A stretch of DNA of 64,000 nucleotides from Blastocatellia bacterium. Its GTDB lineage: Bacteria > Acidobacteriota > Blastocatellia > HR10 > J050. Both the position numbers and the translations under genes were made by a program. The DNA lies in assembly GCA_026985075.1 (NCBI GenBank), contig JALSQX010000104.1, forward strand, positions 1 to 64,000, given 5' to 3'. Of this stretch, positions 50,758 through 59,413 are shown piece by piece; the stretch's first letter is position 1, and every line of letters begins with the position of its first letter. Under the pieces are notes generated by a model. That model was not told the DNA's origin, made no database searches, and saw only the letters and a program-made list of their open reading frames with translations.

Positions 50758-52479
50758 ATGAGATCTCATCGCATTCTATTCTCCCTCGCCGGGATTTTTC
50801 TCGTGGGCTCGTTGACGTCGTGGGGATGGGCCCAGGAACCCGCGCGTTCAACGAGGCAACGGACCGCTCAGGCATCTCCCGAGGAGCGCGTAGGGATTGA
50901 TCCCCAACGTCGGCGGCCGATGTCGCTGCACGATGTGATCTTGATGGCCTTGCGCAATAATCGCGATATCGAAATTGAGCGCATCAGCGGCGAGCAGGCC
51001 GCCTATCAACTGGATGCCGCGCGCGGCCGATACGATCCGGAGATCACCACGAACTTTTCTTTTCAGTCGGCGACCGTACCCGTCGGCTCGGTGCTCGCCG
51101 GGGGAGCCAGCGGGAGCGTCTCCACCGATACCTACGTCTATGGCGCTTCGATCCGGCAGCTTCTTCCCGGAGGGAGCAATTATGAACTCACGTTCGATAA
51201 CAATCGCCTCACCAGTTCCAACGTCTTCATCACCCTCAACCCGCAGTTCAGCAGCAATCTGAGGTTCACCTGGCGACAGCCGTTGTTGCGCAATCGGGGC
51301 TGGGATGCCAGTCGGCGCGCCATTCGCATCGCCAAGAAACGGCTCGATCTCTCCGATACGGAGTTTCGTCAGCGGGTCATCGAGATCATCAATCGCGTTC
51401 AGAAAGCCTATTGGGACTTAGTGTTTGCGCGGCGCAACGTCCAGGTTCAGCAGGAAGCCGTCAATCTGGCGCGCGAGCAACTGGAGATCAATCGGCGCAT
51501 GGTGGCGGCGGGCACGTTGGCGCCGGTGGAGATCATCGCCGCCGAAGCCGAGGTCAAGCGGCGCGAGGAGAACTTGCTCACGGCCATCGAAGGCGTGACC
51601 GTGGCCGAGAACATCCTCAAGGGGTTGATCCTGGCCGAGCGAACGGATCCCCTGTGGCGCGAAGCGATCATTCCCACCGAATCGGCGGAGATCAAAACCG
51701 TGCCCTTCGATCTGGCCGAGGCGGTGCGTACGGCGCTTCAGTCCCGGCCGGAAATGGAACAGATCAAACTGCAGCGGGAGATCAACGATCTGGACATTCG
51801 CTACTTCCGCAACCAGACGCGTCCTCAATTGGATCTGGTGGGGATCTACGAGATCAATGGTTTGGCTGGCCGATTGCGGAGAGACGAGAATCCTTTCTCG
51901 GCGGGGAATCGTGTTCTCCTCAATCGCGTCAATGCGCTCTCGGAACTCGCCGGGTTGCCGCCGTTGGAGTTGCCTCCGCCGGCGCGATTGCCGCGGTTTC
52001 TCCTCGGAGGACAGGCGCGGGCGTGGGCCAATCTGTTCGGCAACGACTTCCGGACCGTTCAACTGGGCATCTCGTTGAGCCTTCCGCTCCGCAATCGAAC
52101 GGCGGAAGGGAATCTGGGGGAAGCGCTCGCCGCCCATCGGTTGCTCGAAACACAACGGCAGAAGCTGGAGCTGGCCATCGAAATCGATGTCCGCAACGCG
52201 CTTCAGGCCGTGGAGACGGCGCGCAAGCGGGTGGAGGCGGCCCGCGCCGCTCGGGAGGCGGCCGCGGCCAATCTGGCCAGCGAACAGCGTCGTTATCGGG
52301 CGGGCGAGACGACGAATTTCATGGTGCTCACGCGACAGAATGAGCTGTCGGCGGCGCGCGCTCAGGAGTTGCGCGCCTTGATGGATTACAACAAAGCGAT
52401 TGCCGATCTTCAGCGGGCGACGGCCACGACGCTGAGCGCCTATCACGTCCAGATCGACCGTCCGCCGCGAGATCGTTGA
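50758..52479 (+). CDS. TolC-family outer-membrane efflux channel
   Basis: A 573-residue exported protein. The signal peptide is ILFSLAGIFLVGSLTSWGWA. Two OEP repeats show the usual internal duplication: MSLHDVILMALRNNRDIEIE with the helix VQVQQEAVNLAREQLEINRR, and later LAEAVRTALQSRPEMEQIKL with ALQAVETARKRVEAARAARE and the sequence YRAGETTNFMVLTRQNEL (YxxG...xVL). It has long alpha-barrel helices and beta stretches for the outer-membrane pore. ATG 50758 lies 9 bases after AAGGAGGG; GTG 50752 is too near it. The 203 bases between it and tetR hold no gene. It forms the outer part of the tripartite pump encoded by the next two genes. Confidence 0.87.
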   Translation: MRSHRILFSLAGIFLVGSLTSWGWAQEPARSTRQRTAQASPEERVGIDPQRRRPMSLHDVILMALRNNRDIEIERISGEQAAYQLDAARGRYDPEITTNFSFQSATVPVGSVLAGGASGSVSTDTYVYGASIRQLLPGGSNYELTFDNNRLTSSNVFITLNPQFSSNLRFTWRQPLLRNRGWDASRRAIRIAKKRLDLSDTEFRQRVIEIINRVQKAYWDLVFARRNVQVQQEAVNLAREQLEINRRMVAAGTLAPVEIIAAEAEVKRREENLLTAIEGVTVAENILKGLILAERTDPLWREAIIPTESAEIKTVPFDLAEAVRTALQSRPEMEQIKLQREINDLDIRYFRNQTRPQLDLVGIYEINGLAGRLRRDENPFSAGNRVLLNRVNALSELAGLPPLELPPPARLPRFLLGGQARAWANLFGNDFRTVQLGISLSLPLRNRTAEGNLGEALAAHRLLETQRQKLELAIEIDVRNALQAVETARKRVEAARAAREAAAANLASEQRRYRAGETTNFMVLTRQNELSAARAQELRALMDYNKAIADLQRATATTLSAYHVQIDRPPRDR

Positions 52480-52551
52480 GCCGAGCAGGAGCGTGCAGGA
52501 TCAATGTTTCTTCTGATGATGGGAAGGAGGATCTGGAAGGAGAGGACGATG

Positions 52552-53799
52552 ATGAAACATGGGATGGTTATCGTTTTTCTCGCTCTCGCGCTCATGGGGT
52601 TGAGCGGATGTCGTGAGCGGGCCACCGCGCCGGACGCCGTCAGCGCGCACCCGGAGAATGTCATGAAAGTGAGCGCCGCCCTGGCCGAGGCGCGGACCAT
52701 CGATCGTCGCATCGAGATCGTGGGCACGTTATTGCCCGATGACGAGGTCGTCGTCGGCGCCGAGGTGGAAGGCACCGTGGCTCGCGTCAATGTGGATCTG
52801 GGGAGCTTCGTTCGTCGTGGTCAGATCCTGGCCGAGATCGACCGCCGCGAGTTTCAGCTTCGCCTCGAGCAAGCCCGCGCCGCCCTGGCCGAGGCGCGCG
52901 CGCGATTAGGGTTGCGACCCGGCCAAGGCGACGAGATCGATCCCGAACGAACGCCACTGGTCGAGCAAGCGCGGGCGGCTTACGAAGATGCCCGATCGAA
53001 ATATGAGAGCGCCAGGCGGCTCTATGCTACCGGCGACATTCCCGAGCAGCGCTACATCGAGGCGGAAAAGACGTTCCAGGCTCGTCGAGCCGCCTATCGA
53101 GCGGCGATTGATAGCGTGCGGAATCAACTGGCCGGCCTGCGCCGACTTCGCGCCCAGGTCGCTTTGGCGGAGAAAGAACTCTCGGACACCATCATTCGTG
53201 CTCCCATAACGGGCTCGGTGACCGTGAAGCACATTTCGGCGGGAGAGTATCTGAAGCGGGGCGCGCCGGTGGTGACGCTGGTCAAGCTCACGCCTCTCCG
53301 ATTGCGCGCCAGCGTCCCGGAACCCTATGCTGCCGCCGTCACCGTTGGTCGGGAACTCCGCTTCACCGTCGATGCCGTCAAAGGCGAGACCTTCCGCGGT
53401 CGCGTCACGCGCATCAGCCCATCGGTCAATCCGGAGACGCGCTCCTTGGTCATCGAAGCGGAGATTGACAATCGAGATTTCAAGCTCAGGCCGGGATACT
53501 TCGCGCGCGCTGAACTCGTCGTCGAGCCCAACGCCCGAGTCGTGCTCATCCCCAGTCGCGCCGTGGTGCGCTATGTCGGCCTGACCCGCGTCTACGTCAT
53601 CGAGGATGGGCGCGCCGTCGAACGATCGGTCAAGCTGGGCACGGAAGTCGATGGGTGGATCGAAGTCGTTGAGGGCGTCCGGGCCGGCGAGCAAGTCATC
53701 ACCAGTAATCTCTCTCGGGTGAAAAATGGCCAACCGGTGGAAGTCGAATCATCCAACGACCCTGTGTCGCGTGTCATCGGAAAGGCCGTTCGTCTGTGA
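52552..53799 (+). CDS. RND efflux periplasmic adaptor (HlyD/MFP) lipoprotein
   Basis: A 415-residue adaptor. The lipobox LSGC is at about residue 20 (IVFLALALMGLSGC), so it is predicted to be lipid-anchored. The lipoyl/barrel halves flank a coiled-coil hairpin: VVVGAEVEGTVARVNVDLGS and VRRGQILAEIDRREFQLRLE, then AEARARLGLRPGQ to AEKELSDTIIRAPITGSVTV. The beta-barrel and membrane-proximal parts follow (LRASVPEPYAAAVTVGRELR, VIPSRAVVRY-type end). Two adjacent ATGs exist; 52552 fits the AAGGAGAGG site better. It links the TolC-like channel and the RND pump in one operon. Confidence 0.87.
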   Translation: MKHGMVIVFLALALMGLSGCRERATAPDAVSAHPENVMKVSAALAEARTIDRRIEIVGTLLPDDEVVVGAEVEGTVARVNVDLGSFVRRGQILAEIDRREFQLRLEQARAALAEARARLGLRPGQGDEIDPERTPLVEQARAAYEDARSKYESARRLYATGDIPEQRYIEAEKTFQARRAAYRAAIDSVRNQLAGLRRLRAQVALAEKELSDTIIRAPITGSVTVKHISAGEYLKRGAPVVTLVKLTPLRLRASVPEPYAAAVTVGRELRFTVDAVKGETFRGRVTRISPSVNPETRSLVIEAEIDNRDFKLRPGYFARAELVVEPNARVVLIPSRAVVRYVGLTRVYVIEDGRAVERSVKLGTEVDGWIEVVEGVRAGEQVITSNLSRVKNGQPVEVESSNDPVSRVIGKAVRL

Positions 53800-53832
53800 C
53801 GCCAGACGCCAACCTGAAGTGAGGGAAGGATT

Positions 53833-56800
53833 ATGAAGCTGTCAGACATTGCCATTCGGCGACCTGTTTTCACCACCATGATGATTGCCGCCTTCATCGT
53901 GTTCGGGGTCATCGGGTATCAGCGGATCGGCGTCGATCTCTATCCGGAGGTGGAATTCCCCGTGGTGACCGTCACGACGGTGCTCCCGGGGGCGAGTCCG
54001 GAGGTGATAGAGAACGACGTCACCGATGTGATCGAGGAAGAGATCAGCACGATTGAAGGCATCGACAACATTCGCTCACAGAGCTTCGAGAGCGTCTCGC
54101 AGGTGGTCGTCACTTTCGTTCTGGAGAAAAACATCGACATCGCCGCTCAGGAAGTACGCGATAAGGTGGCCATTGCGGCGCAAAAACTGCCCGATGATGT
54201 CGAACCGCCAGTAGTGCAGAAGCTGGATATTTCTGCCAACGCCATCATGTGGCTCGCCGTTCTGGGCGATCGGCCCTATCGGGAACTCTCTTACTATGCT
54301 GACAAGGTCATCAAGGAACGCCTCCAGATGATCGAAGGCGTCGGCTCGGTCATTCTGGGAGGCTTTCGCGATCGCCAGATCAACGTGTGGTTGGATGCCG
54401 ATCGATTGGACGCCTACGGCTTATCGCCGCTCGATGTCACTCGCGCCATTCGGCTCAAACACGCCGAACTTCCGGCCGGCCGCATCGAGAACAAGGAGAA
54501 AGAGATCACCATCAAGGTCATGGGCGAGTATCCGTCGGCGGAAGAGATGAATGATCTCGTCGTCGCCTATCGCCATGGCGCTCCCGTTCGGCTGCGCGAT
54601 ATCGGCTATGTCGAAGATGGTGAGGAGGACGTGAGAACGATCGCTCGGTTCAATGGAAATCCGGCGGTGGCGTTGGGCATCCGCAAGCAATCGGGGACGA
54701 ATACGGTGGCGGTGGCCGATCGCGTCAAAGCTGCGCTGGAAGAGATCCGCCAGGAGTTACCTTCCGGCATTCATATCGATATCGCGTTCGACTCTTCGCT
54801 GTTCATCAAAAATTCGATGCACGATGTGCAGTTCGATATCCTGTTCGGAGCGCTGTTGACTTCGCTGGTGATCCTTCTCTTCCTCCGCAATCGCCGGATG
54901 ACGCTCATCAGCGTGATCGCCATTCCCACCTCGCTCATCGGGTGTTTCGCGTTCATGAACGCCCTGGGATTCACCATCAACAATATGACCATGTTGGGCC
55001 TGTCGCTGGCCGTGGGCATCGTCATCGATGATGCCATCGTCGTGCTGGAGAACATCTTCCGGCACATGGACAAGTTGAAGAAACCGGCCTTCCGAGCGGC
55101 GCGAGAGGGCACGTCGGAAATCGCCTTCGCCGTGATGGCGGCCACGTTGACCATTGCCGCCGTCTTCCTGCCGGTGGCGTTCATGAAAGGGGTGATCGGG
55201 CGGTTCTTCATCCAACTGGGACTCACCGTGACGATTGCCATTTTCATCTCGTTGTTCGTCTCCTTGACGCTCACGCCGATGTTGTGTTCGCGATTCATGC
55301 GACCGGAGGAGAAACACGGTCCCATCTATAATGCCCTCGAACGCGGCTTCCATGCTATCGAACGCGGATACCGAACGGCGTTGGCCTTCGCTCTGCGACG
55401 CCGCAAGGTGATCGTCCTCTCGGCCATTGGCATCTTCGCCCTCTCTCTGCTCCTGGCTCAATTCATCGGTCGAGAATTCATCACACAGGCCGATGAGAGC
55501 CGATTCCTCATTCGCTTTGAAACGCCCTTGGGATGGTCTATCGAGCGCACTGATGAGGTCGCCCGTCAGGCCGAAGCGGTGGTGTTCTCTCATCCGGAAG
55601 TCAAACGCGCCTTCATGGGCATCGGCATCGGTCAGGCCCGGGAGGTGAACAAAGGTATCATCTTCATTCATCTGACGCCGAAGAGCGAGCGGACCGTCTC
55701 GCAGCAAGAGTTGGCCTCCATGCTCCGGCGAGAACTCAACGCCATTCCCAATCTCAAAGCGACCGTCGTCACCATGAACCCTTTTGGTGGTGGCGGATTC
55801 CGGAACACGGACATTCAATACATCCTGGAAGGACCCACGCTGGACGATCTGCGTCGGATCACCAATCGGATCACGACGCGACTCGGCCAACTGGCCGGTT
55901 TCGTGGACATCGATACCGACTTGGAATTGACCAAGCCGGAAGCGCGCGTGTACATCAAGCGCGATAAGGCCGAAGATCTGGGGCTCGATGTCGCCACCAT
56001 CACTCAAGCCATTAACGTCATGATGGGAGGCGTCGATGTGGCCAAGTTCAAAGATGCCGGGGAGCGATATGACATTCGCGTCCGCGCCCTGCCCACGTAT
56101 CGAGACATGGCCCGCGATATTGATCGGATTACCGTCATCTCGCGCGATGGGCGGCGCGTGAAGCTCTCCAACGTCGTCGAGGTCGTCCAGGGAGTGGGGC
56201 CGAATGTCATCAATCGATACAACCGGCAGCGGGCGGTGACGCTGTATGCCAACCTGGAAGGGAAGCCTCTCGGCGAAGGGCTTCAGGAATTGAATGCCAT
56301 CGTCGCTGAGACGCTTCCCCGGGAGCCGGGGTATCGAACCGAGTTATCCGGCATGACCAAGCAGTTCCAGGAGTCTTTCGCTTACCTGGGAACGGCGTTC
56401 TTGCTGGCTATCATCATCATCTACATGGTCCTGGCGTCACAGTTTGAGAGCTTCATTCATCCGTTCACCATCATGCTCTCGCTGCCGCTGGCCACGATCG
56501 GCGTTTTCGGCTTGCTGTTGCTCACCGGAAAGACGCTGAATATCTTCAGCTACATCGGGATCATCATGCTGGTGGGCATCGTGACCAAGAATGCCATTCT
56601 ACTGGTCGATTACACCAATCAACTCTGCGCTCGCGGGATGGAACGAACGCAAGCCATTTTGCAGGCCGGGCCGACGCGGCTGCGCCCCATTTTGATGACC
56701 GCCGTGACGACCATTGCCGGTATGACGCCCGTCGCCTTGGCGCTCAGCGAGGGTGGAGAGACCCGAGCCCCGATGGCCGTAGCCGTCATCGGCGGGATGT

Positions 56801-56970
56801 TGACCTCGACATTCCTCACGCTGCTGGTGATCCCCGTCGTCTACAGCCTGTTTGACGATCTCGGTCGATGGATCCGACGTCGTTGGGGTGGCACGAGAGA
56901 AAGAGTCGGCGAACCGGCGACGCCAGCAGAGGAAGCCGAGGAGACCCTGGAGCCGGTCATCACGCGATAG
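53833..56970 (+). CDS. RND efflux transporter (AcrB/MdtB-C type)
   Basis: A 1045-residue inner-membrane proton-driven pump. The N-terminus MKLSDIAIRRPVFTTMMIAA is typical. The two large periplasmic loops and 12 helices are present. TM4 carries the proton-relay Asp pair in LAVGIVIDDAIVVLENIFRH, and GVIGRFFIQLGLTVTIAIFI and the C-terminal mirror MLVGIVTKNAILLVDYTNQL complete the signature. The length is normal for HAE1-type pumps. The substrate cannot be read; drugs or lipophilic metabolites are usual. The C-terminal tail is Glu-rich (PAEEAEETLEPVITR). It shares the TetR-controlled transcript. Confidence 0.93.
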   Translation: MKLSDIAIRRPVFTTMMIAAFIVFGVIGYQRIGVDLYPEVEFPVVTVTTVLPGASPEVIENDVTDVIEEEISTIEGIDNIRSQSFESVSQVVVTFVLEKNIDIAAQEVRDKVAIAAQKLPDDVEPPVVQKLDISANAIMWLAVLGDRPYRELSYYADKVIKERLQMIEGVGSVILGGFRDRQINVWLDADRLDAYGLSPLDVTRAIRLKHAELPAGRIENKEKEITIKVMGEYPSAEEMNDLVVAYRHGAPVRLRDIGYVEDGEEDVRTIARFNGNPAVALGIRKQSGTNTVAVADRVKAALEEIRQELPSGIHIDIAFDSSLFIKNSMHDVQFDILFGALLTSLVILLFLRNRRMTLISVIAIPTSLIGCFAFMNALGFTINNMTMLGLSLAVGIVIDDAIVVLENIFRHMDKLKKPAFRAAREGTSEIAFAVMAATLTIAAVFLPVAFMKGVIGRFFIQLGLTVTIAIFISLFVSLTLTPMLCSRFMRPEEKHGPIYNALERGFHAIERGYRTALAFALRRRKVIVLSAIGIFALSLLLAQFIGREFITQADESRFLIRFETPLGWSIERTDEVARQAEAVVFSHPEVKRAFMGIGIGQAREVNKGIIFIHLTPKSERTVSQQELASMLRRELNAIPNLKATVVTMNPFGGGGFRNTDIQYILEGPTLDDLRRITNRITTRLGQLAGFVDIDTDLELTKPEARVYIKRDKAEDLGLDVATITQAINVMMGGVDVAKFKDAGERYDIRVRALPTYRDMARDIDRITVISRDGRRVKLSNVVEVVQGVGPNVINRYNRQRAVTLYANLEGKPLGEGLQELNAIVAETLPREPGYRTELSGMTKQFQESFAYLGTAFLLAIIIIYMVLASQFESFIHPFTIMLSLPLATIGVFGLLLLTGKTLNIFSYIGIIMLVGIVTKNAILLVDYTNQLCARGMERTQAILQAGPTRLRPILMTAVTTIAGMTPVALALSEGGETRAPMAVAVIGGMLTSTFLTLLVIPVVYSLFDDLGRWIRRRWGGTRERVGEPATPAEEAEETLEPVITR

Positions 56971-57003
56971 AAAGGAATAGCTCGACGAATGGGAGAAGGT
57001 ACG

Positions 57004-57420
57004 ATGTCGACGAACCATGAGATCCCTGTGGGAGCGATGGCGGAATACTCTCTCGTCGTCACCCATGATCTGACCATTGCCGCCATCGATCCACGACTGC
57101 CCGAGGTGCTGGCCACACCGATGATGATCAATTCCATGGAAATCGCTGCCGCTCGCGCCATCCAACCGTATTTAGCCGATGGATGGATCTCGGTCGGCGT
57201 CGTGGTCGATATCCGCCATTTGGCCGCCACGCCGGAGGGGGCGACTGTTCGGGCACGGGCGCGGGTCATCAATGTAGATGGAAAACGCATCACCTTCGCC
57301 GTGGAGGCCTATGACGATGTGGAGAAGATCGGCGAGGGAACTCATGTGCGCGCATTAGTGGAATTGCCGCGCTTCCTTCGCATGGTGGAACAGAAGCGAT
57401 CGCGCCCGTCGCGTTCGTAG
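57004..57420 (+). CDS. Hotdog-fold thioesterase (FlK-like)
   Basis: A 138-residue single-domain protein. HLAATPEGATVRARARVINV, then DGKRITFAVEAYDDVEKIGE and GTHVRALVEL match the fluoroacetyl-CoA thioesterase-like family, in which a Thr/Glu/His triad lies in TPMMINSMEIAAARAI and HxxxxPxG. It would hydrolyse small acyl-CoAs. ATG 57004 follows GGGAGAAGG; ATG 56989 is in frame and nearer the RND stop. It lies 33 bases after the RND gene on the same strand and may be co-transcribed, but a functional link with the pump is not evident. Confidence 0.75.
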   Translation: MSTNHEIPVGAMAEYSLVVTHDLTIAAIDPRLPEVLATPMMINSMEIAAARAIQPYLADGWISVGVVVDIRHLAATPEGATVRARARVINVDGKRITFAVEAYDDVEKIGEGTHVRALVELPRFLRMVEQKRSRPSRS

Positions 57421-57533
57421 GTGCTGGCCGTTGGCGACCGACGCGACGGGGATGTCTCCATCGGGCATGGCCTTTCGGGCGTCATTCCTCGCCAGCGGAC
57501 CGTCAAGGAGTATGCCCGATCCCTTCAGCATGG

Positions 57534-58958
57534 TCATCGCTCATCAGAGGGTGCGGCCGGCGCAGTATAGACTCTCCGGAGTGCCGCGCCACGAAAGTAA
57601 TGGGCCAGGATCTCAACATGGCTTTTCCCCTGCCGCGCCATCACCGCCGCGCCAATCTGGCAAAGTCCCACGCCATGACCCCAGCCCGCGCCGATGAGAT
57701 GAAATCGATGGGGAATGGAACCTTCTCCCTCAGTGCGCACAATGAAAGCAGAGCTGTAGAGGTGCGTTTCGGACAAGACGCGGCGAATCTCCAACTCCTT
57801 CCCGATCACCACCGAACGCTTTTCTCCCCGAATGGCCAGCGTGATGAGGCGTCCGGAAACGCCTCGCCGAAGAGGCTGGAGTGAGAGGATGGGGCCGAGA
57901 TCGACGCCGAGCTTCTTCTCGACGATCGCTCGTAAGCGATCCTGCTCATAGTCGATCTGCCAGCGAAAGAACGCCAGCGTGTGCTGATCGATCTCGGGCA
58001 GAATCTGTTCGATGAGCGCTCGATCCGACGTATTGCAGAATGCCGGTGGCCGATGAGTGATCCAGTATGTCGCCGCCTTCTCTTCGGCGAGAGGCGTCGG
58101 GAAATCCATCGGCCAGCGTTCACCATCATATGTGCCCGCCAGATAGGGAATCTCTCGATCCTCCCAGGCCGTGCTGTAGGTCTCCGTCATGCCCCCGCAA
58201 CATTTGGAAAAGCGCGCATCGCAGATTTCATCATCAAATGTGAGAACCATTCCCCGAGTTTCTGCGATGGCGTCCATGACGGTAGGAGAAGAGATCCTGG
58301 TGATACCGTGGTATCGCTGACAATGATCATCGGCGCACACATCGAATGCGGTGTGCGCGCGCCGATCGAACCAGCGGATGATTTCTAGAGACGTCGATTG
58401 TGAATCCGGAGTCGGCATTCGGAGCGCACCATGTCCTTCTGAGGGTGGAGAATCAGGCTCGCACCCGCGCTGGTGAAGTTGTGCCAGAAGCCAGCTTCGC
58501 GAGATGATGGCGTGTGCTTTCAGGAATTCCAGCGGCGCAAAGGCGCTCATCTCTGAAGCGATCACGCTCGTCAGATAGGCTTCCAGCGGAAGGCGATTGA
58601 TGACCGTGAGGCGGGCCGTAGGGGTGCATTTCAATATCAGCGATCCCTGGAAACTCAACTCCTGTTCCTGTTGCCAGTGGAAGTCGCGGCCGATGGGCAC
58701 GCGGGCCACCGTGAACGAGCCGGGCGAAACATCGTTCGGCATCAACTCGATCTCGGGAGCCGTGACGAGCAACTGGCCTTGGCTATCGTGGATGAAGAGG
58801 CGGTTCTCTCGTGCCATCGCATGATACGCTCCCGGAAGGAACCTTCGACCATTGGTCGAGGCATATTCTCCGGAGAGCTTGAACCGAACCTCTTCCACCC
58901 CGGTCATCAACCCCACGGAGATCACAGGTTCGCTTGTGATGTGGTTCGCTTCTCTCAT
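57534..58958 (-). CDS. SpoIID/LytB-domain protein (lytic-transglycosylase-like)
   Basis: A 474-residue protein. The SpoIID domain has LTVINRLPLEAYLTSVIASE, where the last Glu is the expected catalytic acid, then HAIISRSWLLAQL. It continues with ARFSKCCGGMTETYSTAWED and the late motif GAGWGHGVGLCQIGAAVMAR. SpoIID proteins cut denuded peptidoglycan glycans. No signal peptide is visible at this start, which is unusual for a cell-wall enzyme. A Cys-rich insert (VCADDHCQRYH, CCGG) is present. It starts one base after the PIN-like gene stop, as the last gene of the minus-strand operon. Confidence 0.8.
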   Translation of the reverse strand: MREANHITSEPVISVGLMTGVEEVRFKLSGEYASTNGRRFLPGAYHAMARENRLFIHDSQGQLLVTAPEIELMPNDVSPGSFTVARVPIGRDFHWQQEQELSFQGSLILKCTPTARLTVINRLPLEAYLTSVIASEMSAFAPLEFLKAHAIISRSWLLAQLHQRGCEPDSPPSEGHGALRMPTPDSQSTSLEIIRWFDRRAHTAFDVCADDHCQRYHGITRISSPTVMDAIAETRGMVLTFDDEICDARFSKCCGGMTETYSTAWEDREIPYLAGTYDGERWPMDFPTPLAEEKAATYWITHRPPAFCNTSDRALIEQILPEIDQHTLAFFRWQIDYEQDRLRAIVEKKLGVDLGPILSLQPLRRGVSGRLITLAIRGEKRSVVIGKELEIRRVLSETHLYSSAFIVRTEGEGSIPHRFHLIGAGWGHGVGLCQIGAAVMARQGKSHVEILAHYFRGAALRRVYTAPAAPSDER

Positions 58959-59408
58959 TTAACAGTCATACTGCTGAAGAAATTCGTCCACGAGGTGAAT
59001 GGTCAGCTCCTGCCTGTGGGAGAGTTTTTTCTTGAGCTTACTATCCGTAGTCAGAATGAGTTTGTCCTGTGTATTCATTGCTGTTTTCACGAGGTAGCGG
59101 TCATCCTGTGGTGTTTCTTGTTCTATCTCCGGGAGCACCGGTTTCAAATTTGATTCGTCGAGGAGGTGAAATTTCTCGCTATTCCACAGAAAGCTTCCGA
59201 GAAAATACCTTACCAGAATTCGAGCAGGGAGAGCCCAGTTTTCTGATGCCTTAGACATCCACCGTATTTTTTGTGTGACGCCACCTCCTTTCATAGCAAC
59301 GAGTCTATCACATTTCCGAAAAACCGTTTCTAGAAACTGTCCCGCGTCTTTCTGCTTTCGGGAATCGGCTATGAAGTGGACGATCCACTCATCAATGGTG
59401 ATTTCCAT
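58959..59408 (-). CDS. PIN-like nuclease-fold protein (putative toxin)
   Basis: A 149-residue protein. Acidic residues sit where PIN nucleases place them: ITIDEWIVHFI (D6/E7), DAGQFLETVFRKCD (Glu ~27) and QDDRYLVKTAMNTQ with DKLILTTDSKLKKKL (Asp ~101-102 and ~117), the D...TxD ending of PIN folds. Overall similarity is weak, so it is PIN-like rather than a sure PIN. It starts 5 bases after the ATPase gene ends, an arrangement typical of ATPase/nuclease cassettes. Its AT-richer sequence and Lys-rich composition differ from the flanking SpoIID gene. Likely an RNase effector held or licensed by the ATPase (inference). Confidence 0.55.
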   Translation of the reverse strand: MEITIDEWIVHFIADSRKQKDAGQFLETVFRKCDRLVAMKGGGVTQKIRWMSKASENWALPARILVRYFLGSFLWNSEKFHLLDESNLKPVLPEIEQETPQDDRYLVKTAMNTQDKLILTTDSKLKKKLSHRQELTIHLVDEFLQQYDC

Positions 59409-59413
59409 TCGGG

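Noticed and set aside
54757-56007. Minus-strand 416-codon frame opposite the RND gene
   Set aside because: Antisense of AcrB-type sequence with no ribosome site or recognisable fold.
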